12,997 bases of DNA from Sulfuricaulis sp049587675 (GTDB lineage Bacteria; Pseudomonadota; Gammaproteobacteria; Acidiferrobacterales; Sulfurifustaceae). A model generated the notes under the pieces. It searched no databases and was not told the DNA's origin. It saw only the letters and a list, made by a program, of their open reading frames with translations. Where the stretch lies: the NCBI RefSeq assembly GCF_049587675.1, contig NZ_JBAVEJ010000128.1, positions 1-12,997 on the forward strand, read 5' to 3'. Numbering within the stretch: position 1 is the stretch's first letter; every line of letters starts with the position of its first letter. Position numbers and translations under genes: made by a program. Below are positions 1-6,256 of this stretch, in pieces.

Positions 1-213
1 GAGCAGGCCGCCGTGAGGATTTCCCTCCGCAACCTCATGACGTTTCCGTTCGTGCAGGACGCGGTCGCCGCGGGCCGCCTGCAGTTGCATGGCTGGTATT
101 TCGATCTCGATGGCGGTGAATTGCTCGGCTACGACCCGGCAACCGGCAGCTTCGAATTGTTCGTGAAAGATGTGGCGGGGCAGTCGGCCAGTCGGCACAC
201 CACCATGCCGTGA
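1..213 (+). CDS. Beta-carbonic anhydrase, C-terminal fragment (gene starts before the window)
   Basis: The first reading frame is open from base 1 and ends at TGA 211-213, giving 70 residues. The piece with SLRNLMTFPFV, AGRLQLHGWYFDLDGGEL and YDPATGSFE matches the conserved end of beta-class (Can/CynT-like) carbonic anhydrases. These are zinc enzymes that interconvert CO2 and bicarbonate in the cytoplasm. The zinc-binding Cys/His residues lie upstream, outside the window. The ATG at 13 is internal, because the frame and the family similarity continue before it. The last roughly 19 codons, after the conserved domain, form an unusual tail, and the DNA coding for it recurs in decayed form at 4744-4803. 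Family identity rests on recognising the C-terminal motif only. Confidence 0.85.
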   Translation, partial: EQAAVRISLRNLMTFPFVQDAVAAGRLQLHGWYFDLDGGELLGYDPATGSFELFVKDVAGQSASRHTTMP

Positions 214-317
214 GCGGCGTACCGCGCGGCGAAACGCCCGCTTCCGAATAGACACCAATCGGACCTCCGCACAAAACCGGAAAATCCCGAGACCTGTATC
301 CCCATCACCCTAAGGAA

Positions 318-490
318 CCTCTGATTAAGTCTCCCGTTCGCCCTGAGCCCTTCGACTCGCCGTTCGGTCTGAGCCTGTCGAAGCCTGTCCTGAGCCAGTC
401 AAAGGGGGTGAACGGGAAATGCGATAAATGTCAGGCGATTCGTCCGTTCATGGTTCGACAGGCTCACCACGAACGGACTTGATCAGAGTC
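318..490. repeat. Palindromic intergenic repeat, CTGAGCCTGTCGAA type
   Basis: Two nested palindromic units lie between the carbonic anhydrase and the signalling operon. Arms TCCCGTTC (332-339) and GAACGGGA (410-417) are perfect complements. So are GTCCGTTC (442-449) and GAACGGAC (471-478). The outer segments CTGATTAAGT (321-330) and ACTTGATCAG (477-486) also pair, with one mismatch. The core motif CTGAGCCTGTCGAA occurs in both orientations. A related single unit is at 10428-10466. This resembles the REP-like dispersed palindromes of many gammaproteobacteria. A local role as transcript end or structure is inference. Confidence 0.7.
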
Positions 491-535
491 TCCCTAAGTT
501 ATCCGGAGAATTTATGTAGGTATATCCGGGAGTTC

Positions 536-567
536 CGTTGCTTCAATCCCAGACAAGTGGCGCAACG
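536..567. promoter_or_regulatory. Inverted repeat upstream of sigma-54 promoter, possible activator site
   Basis: CGTTGC (536-541) and GCAACG (562-567) are perfect inverted arms separated by 20 bases. They lie 35-66 bases upstream of the -24 element of the putative sigma-54 promoter. Sigma-54 promoters need an upstream-bound enhancer-binding protein, so this is a candidate site. Six-base arms can arise by chance and I recognise no specific regulator motif. Confidence 0.25.
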
Positions 568-601
568 ATATTGTTCCAGGCACCCCATGCGACATTAAAA
601 A

Positions 602-617
602 TGGCACATATATTGCT
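602..617 (+). promoter_or_regulatory. Sigma-54 (RpoN) -24/-12 promoter
   Basis: TGGCAC (602-607), five bases, then TTGCT (613-617) reproduces the RpoN consensus TGGCAC-N5-TTGCW. The invariant GG (603-604) and GC (615-616) are separated by exactly 10 bases, as required. Transcription would begin near 628, leaving a 5' leader of about 110 bases before the ATG at 738. The site is the natural promoter of the FHA-GGDEF/HD-GYP/lipoprotein operon. Which activator drives it cannot be told from the window. Confidence 0.7.
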
Positions 618-737
618 TTTTATTTAGGCATATAGATAACCAGGACGTGCTCACGGCGCAGGACGCGACAGGGGGTCCCAGCGCCATTTTTTTACTTGTT
701 CACAGGGGAGCAACAGGCGATTCGTTCGGGGTGACTC

Positions 738-1688
738 ATGAGTAAACAGACTGAAGAAAAAGCCGTTCGTGCAGACGATCGTATAACGCCGGTCGAAGCA
801 TCCGATCGACCGGCGATGCCTTGCATCGTGCACATCGCGGGCACACTTAGCGATACAGTCTACCGGCTGTCTGCCGACAAGGAACTCAAAATCGGGCGCG
901 CGCCGGAGAACGAGCTGTGTATCCGGGATCAAAGTGTCAGCCAATTCCACGCCCGCGTCGTCTTGACCCCCAAGGGCACGGCATTCGTGGAGGATTTGGG
1001 CAGCACCAACGGCACGTTCGTTAACGGCGAAAAAGTCGCGCGGCATGCGCTGTGGGACGGTGACAAGATTCACATCGGTCGGCACCAGATGCTGAAGTTC
1101 TGTTTCCAAGCGGATGCACAGCCAGAGGCGGCTGGCAGCAGCAAGACGAATGCTACCCGGGATACCCTGACCGGCGTTTATACCAGGCAATACGCGCTCA
1201 TGCGGATCGAAAAGGATTTTATCCGGGCCAAGATGCGGCACCAGGACCTGGCGCTGTTAATGTTCGATGTCGACGGCTTCGATGAGATCAAAGAAACGCA
1301 CGGATCGGACATGGGCGATATGGTGCTACGCGAGATCGCCAAGCTTGTCAGCTCCGAGCTGCGCCGGGAAGATGTCTTCGCCCGGTATGACGATCACACA
1401 TTTATGGTGCTTCTGCGCAATCAGACAGAAGCGACGGTCGTGGCGCTGGTGCAGCGTATCGGCCGGGTCATGAAATTTCATTCCTTCTCCCACGAAGGGA
1501 AAAAGCTCCGCGTGACTCTGAGCCTCGGTATCGGCAGCCTCACGAGGAAAATGAAAAACGCGATGGACTTGATGAGTGAAGTTCAGGCCTGTCTGGAAAG
1601 GGCCAGGCGCGCAGGGCATGACACCAACAACGGCAGCCAAAGCATACGCGTCATTTACCGCCAGATGGCGAACAGGCACGTGGCTTGA
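738..1688 (+). CDS. FHA domain plus degenerate GGDEF domain signalling protein
   Basis: This 316-residue protein has an FHA phosphothreonine-binding domain at about residues 28-122. The family signatures are visible: IGRAPENELCI (52-62), SVSQFHA (66-72) and DLGSTNGTFVNG (86-97). A diguanylate-cyclase-type GGDEF domain spans about 140-300, with FDVDGFDEIKETHG (176-189) and SLGIGSL (262-268). The active-site signature, normally GGDEF or GGEEF, reads DDHTF (218-222). The usual K and N of the DxxxFKxxND segment are also changed, so cyclase activity is unlikely. The inhibitory-site RxxD (R209, D212) lies at the correct spacing upstream, so c-di-GMP binding remains possible. No membrane segment or signal peptide is seen, so the protein is cytoplasmic. 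The ATG at 738 has a modest GGGGTG behind it. The HD-GYP gene follows 83 bases downstream, probably in the same operon. Confidence 0.9.
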   Translation: MSKQTEEKAVRADDRITPVEASDRPAMPCIVHIAGTLSDTVYRLSADKELKIGRAPENELCIRDQSVSQFHARVVLTPKGTAFVEDLGSTNGTFVNGEKVARHALWDGDKIHIGRHQMLKFCFQADAQPEAAGSSKTNATRDTLTGVYTRQYALMRIEKDFIRAKMRHQDLALLMFDVDGFDEIKETHGSDMGDMVLREIAKLVSSELRREDVFARYDDHTFMVLLRNQTEATVVALVQRIGRVMKFHSFSHEGKKLRVTLSLGIGSLTRKMKNAMDLMSEVQACLERARRAGHDTNNGSQSIRVIYRQMANRHVA

Positions 1689-1771
1689 GGCATAACGCCG
1701 CGCAAGCAGTCACGAAGCCAGCGAGCAGCCTGTCGGCAGCGGCTAACCAACAATAACACGACCTTCCTGAC

Positions 1772-3055
1772 ATGAGTGATTTAGCAAAAAAGAAAATAGA
1801 TGTCATCGATCTGCGGCCGGGGATGTATATCTCCCAGCTCGACCGGCCTTGGCTGGAATCCCCTTTCCTGTTCCAGGGGTTCGAGCTGCGCACCGCGGAG
1901 GAGATGAATCTGCTTAAGACACACTGCAAATACGTCGTCATCGATGTCATGTTGGGTCTCGACGTCTTGCCGCTGCGTAATCGCCTTGAATTCGAGTCAC
2001 GCATGCACGCGATCGAGGCGGAAGATGAAAAAATCGCCCTCAAGGTAAGGGAGATTGCCGAATCTCCCGGTACGCCACGTCAGCGCCCGGCCTATGAAGA
2101 CCAGGTTCCGCTCGAAAAGGAAATCGTTTACGCCAAAGAGGCCGAAGCCGAAGCCAGGGAAACCATACAGGAGATAATCAAGTACATTCACAAAGGCAAA
2201 AATTTCGGCATTGCTCTCGTGACCAAAGTCGTCACCAACATGGTGAACAGCATCATACGCAACCCGGATGCCCTGGTGTGCCTCACTTACATGCGAAAGA
2301 TCAGTGACTACACCGCACTGCACAGCATCCGGAGCTGCATCCTGGGGATAACGTTCGGGCGGCACCTGGTATTTACCAAGGAAGAAATGATTGACCTGGG
2401 CGTGGGTTTCATGATGCACGATATCGGCATGTTGAAGATTCCCAGGGAAATTCTCGACAAGCCCGCTGGCCTGGACGAGGAGGAATTTGAAATCATGAAG
2501 CGGCACGTCGGCTGGGGCGTGGCTCTGTTGAATAAGAATGGCGGTGTCCCTCCCCTCGCCATGCAGGTTGTCCAGCAACACCACGAGCGTCGTGATGGCG
2601 CGGGTTATCCGGTTCGCCTGAAAGGGGATGCGATCAGCCAGGCAGGACTTATCAGCTCGATTGTCGACGTCTACGACGCCGTGACGAGCGATCGCATCTA
2701 CTCCGGTGGTCTCTCGGCCGAAGATACGCTGAAACGCATGTACGAATGGCGGGAGAAGGATTTTCACGCCGGGCTGGTGGAGGACTTTATTCGGTGTATG
2801 GGAATTTTCCCCATCGGCTCCCTGGTAGAGCTCAGCACAGGCAGCATCGGCGTCGTCATCTCGATCAACCGGGCCCGCCGTCTCAAGCCCAAGGTGGCGC
2901 TGGTACTGACCGCCGACAAAACACCCTACAGCCACAAAATCATCACCGATTTGATGGAACACACGGATGGCCAGGGACGGGAGATCAAAATTTCACGCGT
3001 CCTTCCCGTGGGGACCTATGGCATCCATCCCATGGACCATATCGTTCAACTGTAA
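1772..3055 (+). CDS. DUF3391 plus HD-GYP domain protein, putative cyclic-di-GMP phosphodiesterase
   Basis: This is a 427-residue cytoplasmic protein. The N-terminal part (about 5-135) fits DUF3391, with LRPGMYISQLDRPW and the CKYVVIDV segment. The HD-GYP domain spans about 160-365: H184 in ALHSI, HDIGM (216-220), H245 in MKRHVGWG, HHERRDGAGYP (270-280) and VDVYDAVTSDR. HD-GYP proteins hydrolyse c-di-GMP to pGpG and GMP using a two- or three-metal centre. The HD, HH and GYP residues are all present. The one oddity is Met at 220, where most members have the Lys of HDIGK. The final 65 residues (GSLVELSTGSIGVV onward) are the tail common in DUF3391 proteins. The ATG lacks a strong Shine-Dalgarno sequence, but DUF3391 begins right after it. 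The gene sits between the FHA-GGDEF gene and a short lipoprotein gene 19 bases downstream. Confidence 0.92.
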   Translation: MSDLAKKKIDVIDLRPGMYISQLDRPWLESPFLFQGFELRTAEEMNLLKTHCKYVVIDVMLGLDVLPLRNRLEFESRMHAIEAEDEKIALKVREIAESPGTPRQRPAYEDQVPLEKEIVYAKEAEAEARETIQEIIKYIHKGKNFGIALVTKVVTNMVNSIIRNPDALVCLTYMRKISDYTALHSIRSCILGITFGRHLVFTKEEMIDLGVGFMMHDIGMLKIPREILDKPAGLDEEEFEIMKRHVGWGVALLNKNGGVPPLAMQVVQQHHERRDGAGYPVRLKGDAISQAGLISSIVDVYDAVTSDRIYSGGLSAEDTLKRMYEWREKDFHAGLVEDFIRCMGIFPIGSLVELSTGSIGVVISINRARRLKPKVALVLTADKTPYSHKIITDLMEHTDGQGREIKISRVLPVGTYGIHPMDHIVQL

Positions 3056-3074
3056 ACGCCAGCCCCTTCCGAAT

Positions 3075-3332
3075 ATGTCCCGTCAGCGGTCAAGCAGCCA
3101 CTTTGCCTTATGGCCCATGATGCTCATCAGCCTGTGTCTGCTGGTCTCGGCATGTACCAGCACGCGCGATATCTACAGAGCGGTTTACAACACGCTGCAG
3201 TTTCACGCCAAGGACAAGAATCTGCCGGATAATGCGACGTTTCCAGACCAGCCCGTGAGTTTTCAGCAGTACGAAGCCGAACGCAAAACGCTCCTTGAGT
3301 CTCAGGGCAAATCAACAAAGAAGGCACCGTAG
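3075..3332 (+). CDS. Small lipoprotein, copy 1
   Basis: This 85-residue protein of unknown function begins at ATG 3075, 19 bases after the HD-GYP stop. The N-terminus has basic residues (MSRQRSSSH), a hydrophobic segment and a lipobox LVSAC with the acceptor cysteine at residue 27, so it should be exported and lipid-anchored. The mature part (about 58 residues) is polar and charged, with TSTRDIYRAVYNTLQFHAKDKN followed by a Pro- and Gln-containing tail. Starts at 3117 or 3120 (MMLISLCLL) are possible but would lack the basic n-region. It is followed by a terminator and appears to be the last gene of the c-di-GMP operon. A near-identical copy lies at 8552-8764. I do not recognise a named family. 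Confidence 0.75.
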   Translation: MSRQRSSSHFALWPMMLISLCLLVSACTSTRDIYRAVYNTLQFHAKDKNLPDNATFPDQPVSFQQYEAERKTLLESQGKSTKKAP

Positions 3333-3356
3333 TTAAGGACCGACTATATCGGAAGG

Positions 3357-3381
3357 CCCCGCTCAGGCGGGGTTTTTGTTT
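3357..3381 (+). terminator. Rho-independent terminator of the c-di-GMP operon
   Basis: CCCCGC (3357-3362), loop TCAG, GCGGGG (3367-3372), then TTTTTGTTT. This is a perfect 6-bp GC stem with a U-tract, 24 bases after the lipoprotein stop codon. Confidence 0.92.
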
Positions 3382-3686
3382 CTGAACACTTATGAATCAC
3401 CGCTTCTGGCCGATTTGAAACCGGGCCGAAGACGTGACTCGGATCGAGAGTATGAATAATCGAGCCTGGTCCCTTTAATTCCACGTGAACGGCTGCTTCC
3501 GGCCCGAAGCGGACTATCGGTGCGTGCGCAGAATTCGACACGGGGAAGGCATCCTCACCGGCAGTGAGGGCGCGGTGCTTCCTTTCATTTCGTTAGGCAT
3601 TACAAATAGGCCTTTCATTCAGGCCACCATTGAGTCTAGAGTTTCTCGTGCCGGCCGGGCCGGTAATCCCTTAATCACTTAACTGA
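3382..3686. other. Gene-free interval with decayed dispersed repeats
   Basis: About 300 bases with no convincing gene. The stretch 3407-3443 matches 11479-11515 at 32 of 37 positions, and is one member of an intergenic repeat family. The stretch 3452-3481 resembles 8515-8545, just upstream of lipoprotein copy 2. A 6-bp hairpin CCTCAC/GTGAGG lies at 3553-3569. An open frame at 3485-3682 overlaps repeat sequence, lacks a ribosome binding site and is not called. Confidence 0.6.
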
Positions 3687-3702
3687 AGGAAGGAGGACTT
3701 CG

Positions 3703-4083
3703 ATGTCGGAACAGATCGCCCAATCAAACCGCGAACTCGTCGTATTGGTGACACGTGGTACTGACCACGAACTATCGTCAGTCGCATTCACCATTGCCTG
3801 CGGCGCAATAACCTCTGGTATGAAGGTTTATGCGTTTCTCGTCAGTTCGGCGGTTGATCTCGTGCGCCGCAAGGCCCTGGACATTACGCACGTGCCCCCA
3901 CTGGACCCACTGAAATCGTTGATCCAGGACTTCATCTCGCGTGGCGGCACCATCTGGGCGTGCCCGCCATGCGTCAAGGCTCGTGGCTACAGCCAGGAGG
4001 ACTTTATTGAAGGTGTAACCATCCAGGGCGCAAGTGCGATGCACGAGCGGCTCAAGGCTGGTGCCGCGAGCCTTAGCTTCTGA
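3703..4083 (+). CDS. DsrE/DsrF-like family protein
   Basis: This 126-residue soluble protein starts at ATG 3703 behind a strong Shine-Dalgarno sequence (AAGGAAGGAGGA). The N-terminal strand LVVLVTRGTDHE, the helix with AFTIACGAITSGMKVYAFLVSSAVDLVRR, and the later segment GGTIWACPPCVKARGYSQEDFIEGVTIQGA fit the DsrE/TusD/YchN alpha-beta fold. This family includes sulfur-relay proteins and many uncharacterised small proteins. A CPPC pair (residues 87-90) stands where many members have a conserved, often sulfur-carrying cysteine. That suggests sulfane-sulfur or redox chemistry, but this is inference. There are no dsr or tus partner genes nearby, so a role in dissimilatory sulfur oxidation cannot be claimed. 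It is transcribed alone, ending at a long hairpin. Confidence 0.85.
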   Translation: MSEQIAQSNRELVVLVTRGTDHELSSVAFTIACGAITSGMKVYAFLVSSAVDLVRRKALDITHVPPLDPLKSLIQDFISRGGTIWACPPCVKARGYSQEDFIEGVTIQGASAMHERLKAGAASLSF

Positions 4084-4106
4084 CGCAGCGCTGTCACCCC
4101 TAACAC

Positions 4107-4145
4107 GCGGGTAACCGGCCTGCCTTCGGCAGGCCGGTTACCCGC
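4107..4145. terminator. 18-bp perfect hairpin after the DsrE-like gene
   Basis: An 18-base arm at 4107-4124 is the exact complement of 4128-4145, with a TTC loop. It sits 23 bases past the stop codon. There is no U-tract on either side, so it may be a mRNA-stabilising or intrinsic bidirectional structure rather than a classical terminator. Confidence 0.7.
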
Positions 4146-4148
4146 AAC

Positions 4149-4222
4149 GTTGAGAGTCCGTTTCCGAATACAGCGACCGTCCGCTGCTGGGAAAAATGAA
4201 TAACCGGAAGTGGCCGTTAACT
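4149..4222. repeat. Dispersed intergenic repeat, copy B
   Basis: The segments GTCCGTTTC..GAATAC, GACCGTC.GCT.CTGG and CCGGAAGTGGCCG occur here in the same order and spacing as at 11419-11492. A third partial copy is at 3407-3443. All copies are intergenic and diverged. Confidence 0.6.
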
Positions 4223-4274
4223 GACCGTCAGCATTCGAGGACGATAGTTTATGGCTTCCGGGACACACCTATGT

Positions 4275-4303
4275 TTGCTAACACCGCGACTTGAGATTAG
4301 GAT
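4275..4303 (+). promoter_or_regulatory. Possible sigma-70 promoter of the small secreted pseudogene
   Basis: TTGCTA (4275-4280), a 17-base spacer, and TAGGAT (4298-4303) would start transcription near 4310, just before the Shine-Dalgarno at 4322. The -10 box is weak. An alternative TTGAGA/TAATTT pair at 4291-4319 would start inside the ribosome binding site and is less likely. Confidence 0.35.
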
Positions 4304-4334
4304 TTCTGTCCGTTAATTTTAAAAGGAGGTGTTT

Positions 4335-4664
4335 ATGAAACTAGTTTTTAAAGCAGCTCTGGTCAGTATGGTTTGTGGGCTTATCGCGAGCGGTAGCGCA
4401 TTGGCCGCCGAGACAACAAAGCGGGCCACGAAGGCGGCGACCACCACGGCAATGTGCGCATGGTCGGATGAAGCGAAAATGAAGGATCACTTTACGAAGC
4501 ATGTGACCTACCCGACAACCGGCGCGATGATTTAAGAGACCTGTAAAAAGGAAATGCCGGGGGAGTTCACGGCTGCAGAGCGAACCTGCTTCAATGGCAA
4601 GATCGCGGATAAGACGACATATAAGAATGCGGGCGAAGTCTTCGCAGTGCTCAATGTGAAGTAA
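4335..4664 (+). pseudogene. Small secreted protein gene with in-frame TAA
   Basis: The ATG at 4335 lies just after a strong AAAGGAGGT. The first 66 codons encode a signal peptide (MKLVFKAALVSMVCGLIASGSALA, probably cut after ALA) and a basic Thr/Ala-rich region, then a TAA at 4533-4535. The same frame continues open for 42 more codons, with CKKEM, TAAERTCFNGKIAD and GEVFAVLNVK, to TAA 4662-4664, just before a good terminator. The most economical reading is one ancestral gene of 109 codons hit by a nonsense change, probably from a Lys codon (AAA). Cysteines on both sides of the stop (one upstream, two downstream) would be separated by it. Sequencing error is the main alternative. Family unknown. 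Confidence 0.75.
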
Positions 4665-4689
4665 GCGGATTTAACCTGATTGACGCGGG

Positions 4690-4719
4690 AGGCCACGGTC
4701 GAAAGATTGTGGCCTTTTT
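4690..4719 (+). terminator. Rho-independent terminator after the secreted pseudogene
   Basis: GGCCAC (4691-4696) and GTGGCC (4709-4714) form a 6-bp stem with a 12-base loop, followed by TTTTT. It lies 26 bases after the downstream stop of the interrupted gene, which supports the view that both halves were one gene. Confidence 0.85.
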
Positions 4720-4743
4720 GCGTTTAGGAAACATAACCACCGG

Positions 4744-4850
4744 GAATTGCTTGGGAAAGGTGTGGCAGGGCAGCCGACTAGTCAGCACACTACGCTGCCG
4801 TGAGTAGTGCATCGCGTGGCGAAACGGCCGCTTCTGACTCATACCAATGG
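4744..4850 (+). repeat. Decayed copy of the carbonic anhydrase gene 3' end
   Basis: Bases 4744-4840 align without gaps to 154-250, with about 75 of 97 identical by my count. That covers the last codons, the stop codon and the following 37 bases of the carbonic anhydrase gene. The reading frame is kept: the copy would encode ELLGKGVAGQPTSQHTTLP then TGA. The original encodes ELFVKDVAGQSASRHTTMP then TGA. Nothing of the conserved enzyme domain precedes it. Similarity ends at the left end of the insertion sequence. It is either a remnant of a second carbonic anhydrase gene or a repeat that also supplied the tail of the gene at 1-213. Confidence 0.75.
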
Positions 4851-4851
4851 G

Positions 4852-4865
4852 ATGGACTCCTCCTC
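4852..4865 (+). repeat. Left subterminal inverted repeat of the IS
   Basis: ATGGACTCCTCCTC, an exact reverse complement of 6243-6256. Confidence 0.85.
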
Positions 4866-4933
4866 ACCTAATCGGCATCTAAGTGCCAAACTGGAGTTTC
4901 CACACACCAGTCACTAGGAAGAAGGAGTCCACG

Positions 4934-5965
4934 ATGAAGATTATCCGCGTGGGAGTAGATTTGGCCAAGAACGTGTTTCAGGTTCACGGTGTTGATCGCC
5001 ATGAGAAGTCGGTATGGCGGCGGAAACTGAACCGCGCCGAATGGCTGAAGGTGTTACGGGAAACCATTGAGCCAGGGTGCGAGATCGGGATGGAGGCCTG
5101 CGGGGGCGCGCATCATTGGGCGCGCCAACTTCGCGAAGAAGGGTATTCCGTCAAGCTGATCGCCCCGCAGTTTGTAAAGCCCTATGTGAAGAGCAACAAG
5201 AACGATGCTAACGACGCTGAAGCCATCTGTGAAGCCATGAGCCGACCCCACATGCGGTTCGTGTCGGTGAAGACGGTGGAACAACAGGATATCCAGGCGG
5301 TACATCGCGTGCGGGCGGGTTTGATGGATCAGCGCAAGGCCAAGGCCAACCAGGTCCGGGGTTTAGCCTCGGAATACGGTATCATCGCACCGAAAGAGTG
5401 GCGGCACTTGCGCCGGGCGATCCCGGGTTGGCTGGAAGATGCCGAGAACGGTTTGAGTGGCCGATTTCGCCAGCTACTCGATGGTCTGTGGCATGACCTG
5501 TTGATACTGGATGATCGGGTGGCCGAAATGGATCGGGAGATCGCCCTGATTGCGGCATCGGATCCGGTGGCGAAACGCCTGCAGCAATTGCGCGGTGTCG
5601 GGCCGATGATTGCCACGGCCTTGCTCGCCACCGTCGGTGATGCCCATCAGTTCGCCAACGGCCGGCAAATGGCAGCCTCGCTCGGTCTCACCCCTAAGCA
5701 AAATAGCTCGGGCGGCAAAGAGCGGCTGCTGGGAATCAGTAAGCGCGGCGATGCTTATGTGCGCTCATTACTGGTCCACGGCGCGCGCGCCATGATTCGA
5801 ACCGCCAAAGCCAAGGATGACCGGCTGAGCCAGTGGGTGATGCGGATTGCTACCACGCGCCACCCCAACGTGGCCGCGGTGGCCCTGGCCAACAAGACCG
5901 CGCGCATGGCCTGGGCAATGATAAAAAACGGAACGGATTACCAGCCACAGTTAGCCGCCGGCTAA
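4934..5965 (+). CDS. IS110-family transposase (DEDD recombinase)
   Basis: This 343-residue protein starts at ATG 4934, behind AAGGAG. An upstream ATG at 4883 lacks a ribosome binding site and precedes the family's normal start, RVGVDLAKNVFQVHGVD. The N-terminal RuvC-like DEDD domain shows D9, E54 (GMEACGGAHHWA), D91 and D94 (NDANDAEA). The C-terminal Transposase_20 domain carries RGVGPMIATALLATVGD and ASLGLTPKQNSSGGKERLLGISKRGDAYVRSLLVHGARA. S258/S259 lie in the conserved serine region of that domain. Length and all key residues are normal, so the enzyme is probably functional. It recombines the element through a circular intermediate. In this family the target is chosen with an element-encoded RNA. 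Confidence 0.97.
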   Translation: MKIIRVGVDLAKNVFQVHGVDRHEKSVWRRKLNRAEWLKVLRETIEPGCEIGMEACGGAHHWARQLREEGYSVKLIAPQFVKPYVKSNKNDANDAEAICEAMSRPHMRFVSVKTVEQQDIQAVHRVRAGLMDQRKAKANQVRGLASEYGIIAPKEWRHLRRAIPGWLEDAENGLSGRFRQLLDGLWHDLLILDDRVAEMDREIALIAASDPVAKRLQQLRGVGPMIATALLATVGDAHQFANGRQMAASLGLTPKQNSSGGKERLLGISKRGDAYVRSLLVHGARAMIRTAKAKDDRLSQWVMRIATTRHPNVAAVALANKTARMAWAMIKNGTDYQPQLAAG

Positions 5966-6242
5966 GCCATACCACGAAAGTCAGAGCCGCCGAACAACCA
6001 GGTTGTAAACCAAGGAGCAAATCAACCACGATTGCAAAACAAGCCGCTGGATGGCCCACAGGTCGAACCGGCGCTAGCAAAACCCGAGAATGTCTGAGGC
6101 CGACGAGCCCGACAAAGCGATAGGGAGCTGGCGCGCGAATAGCCCATTAGGGTCCCGCATCTTATAGATAGATGCCGTAGTCAGAGACCGGATATACGTG
6201 AGCAGTCGTACCTCACGGCCAAAGAACGGATTGTTTGCAAAC
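5966..6242 (+). ncRNA. Noncoding right end of the IS, candidate bridge RNA region
   Basis: There are 277 bases between the transposase stop and the right inverted repeat, against only 68 between the left repeat and the start codon. In IS110-family elements the guide-like bridge RNA is made from the longer noncoding end, which for IS1111-type members is the right one. The interval is therefore the expected location. I have not folded it, and the RNA boundaries are unknown. Confidence 0.4.
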
Positions 6243-6256
6243 GAGGAGGAGTCCAT
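6243..6256 (-). repeat. Right subterminal inverted repeat of the IS
   Basis: GAGGAGGAGTCCAT, an exact reverse complement of 4852-4865. Confidence 0.85.

Noticed and set aside
1997..2962. 321-codon open frame on the minus strand
   Set aside because: Antisense to the HD-GYP gene, with no ribosome binding site and low-complexity composition.
3485..3682. 65-codon open frame between the lipoprotein and DsrE-like genes
   Set aside because: It starts inside a dispersed repeat, has no ribosome binding site, and its composition does not look like protein.
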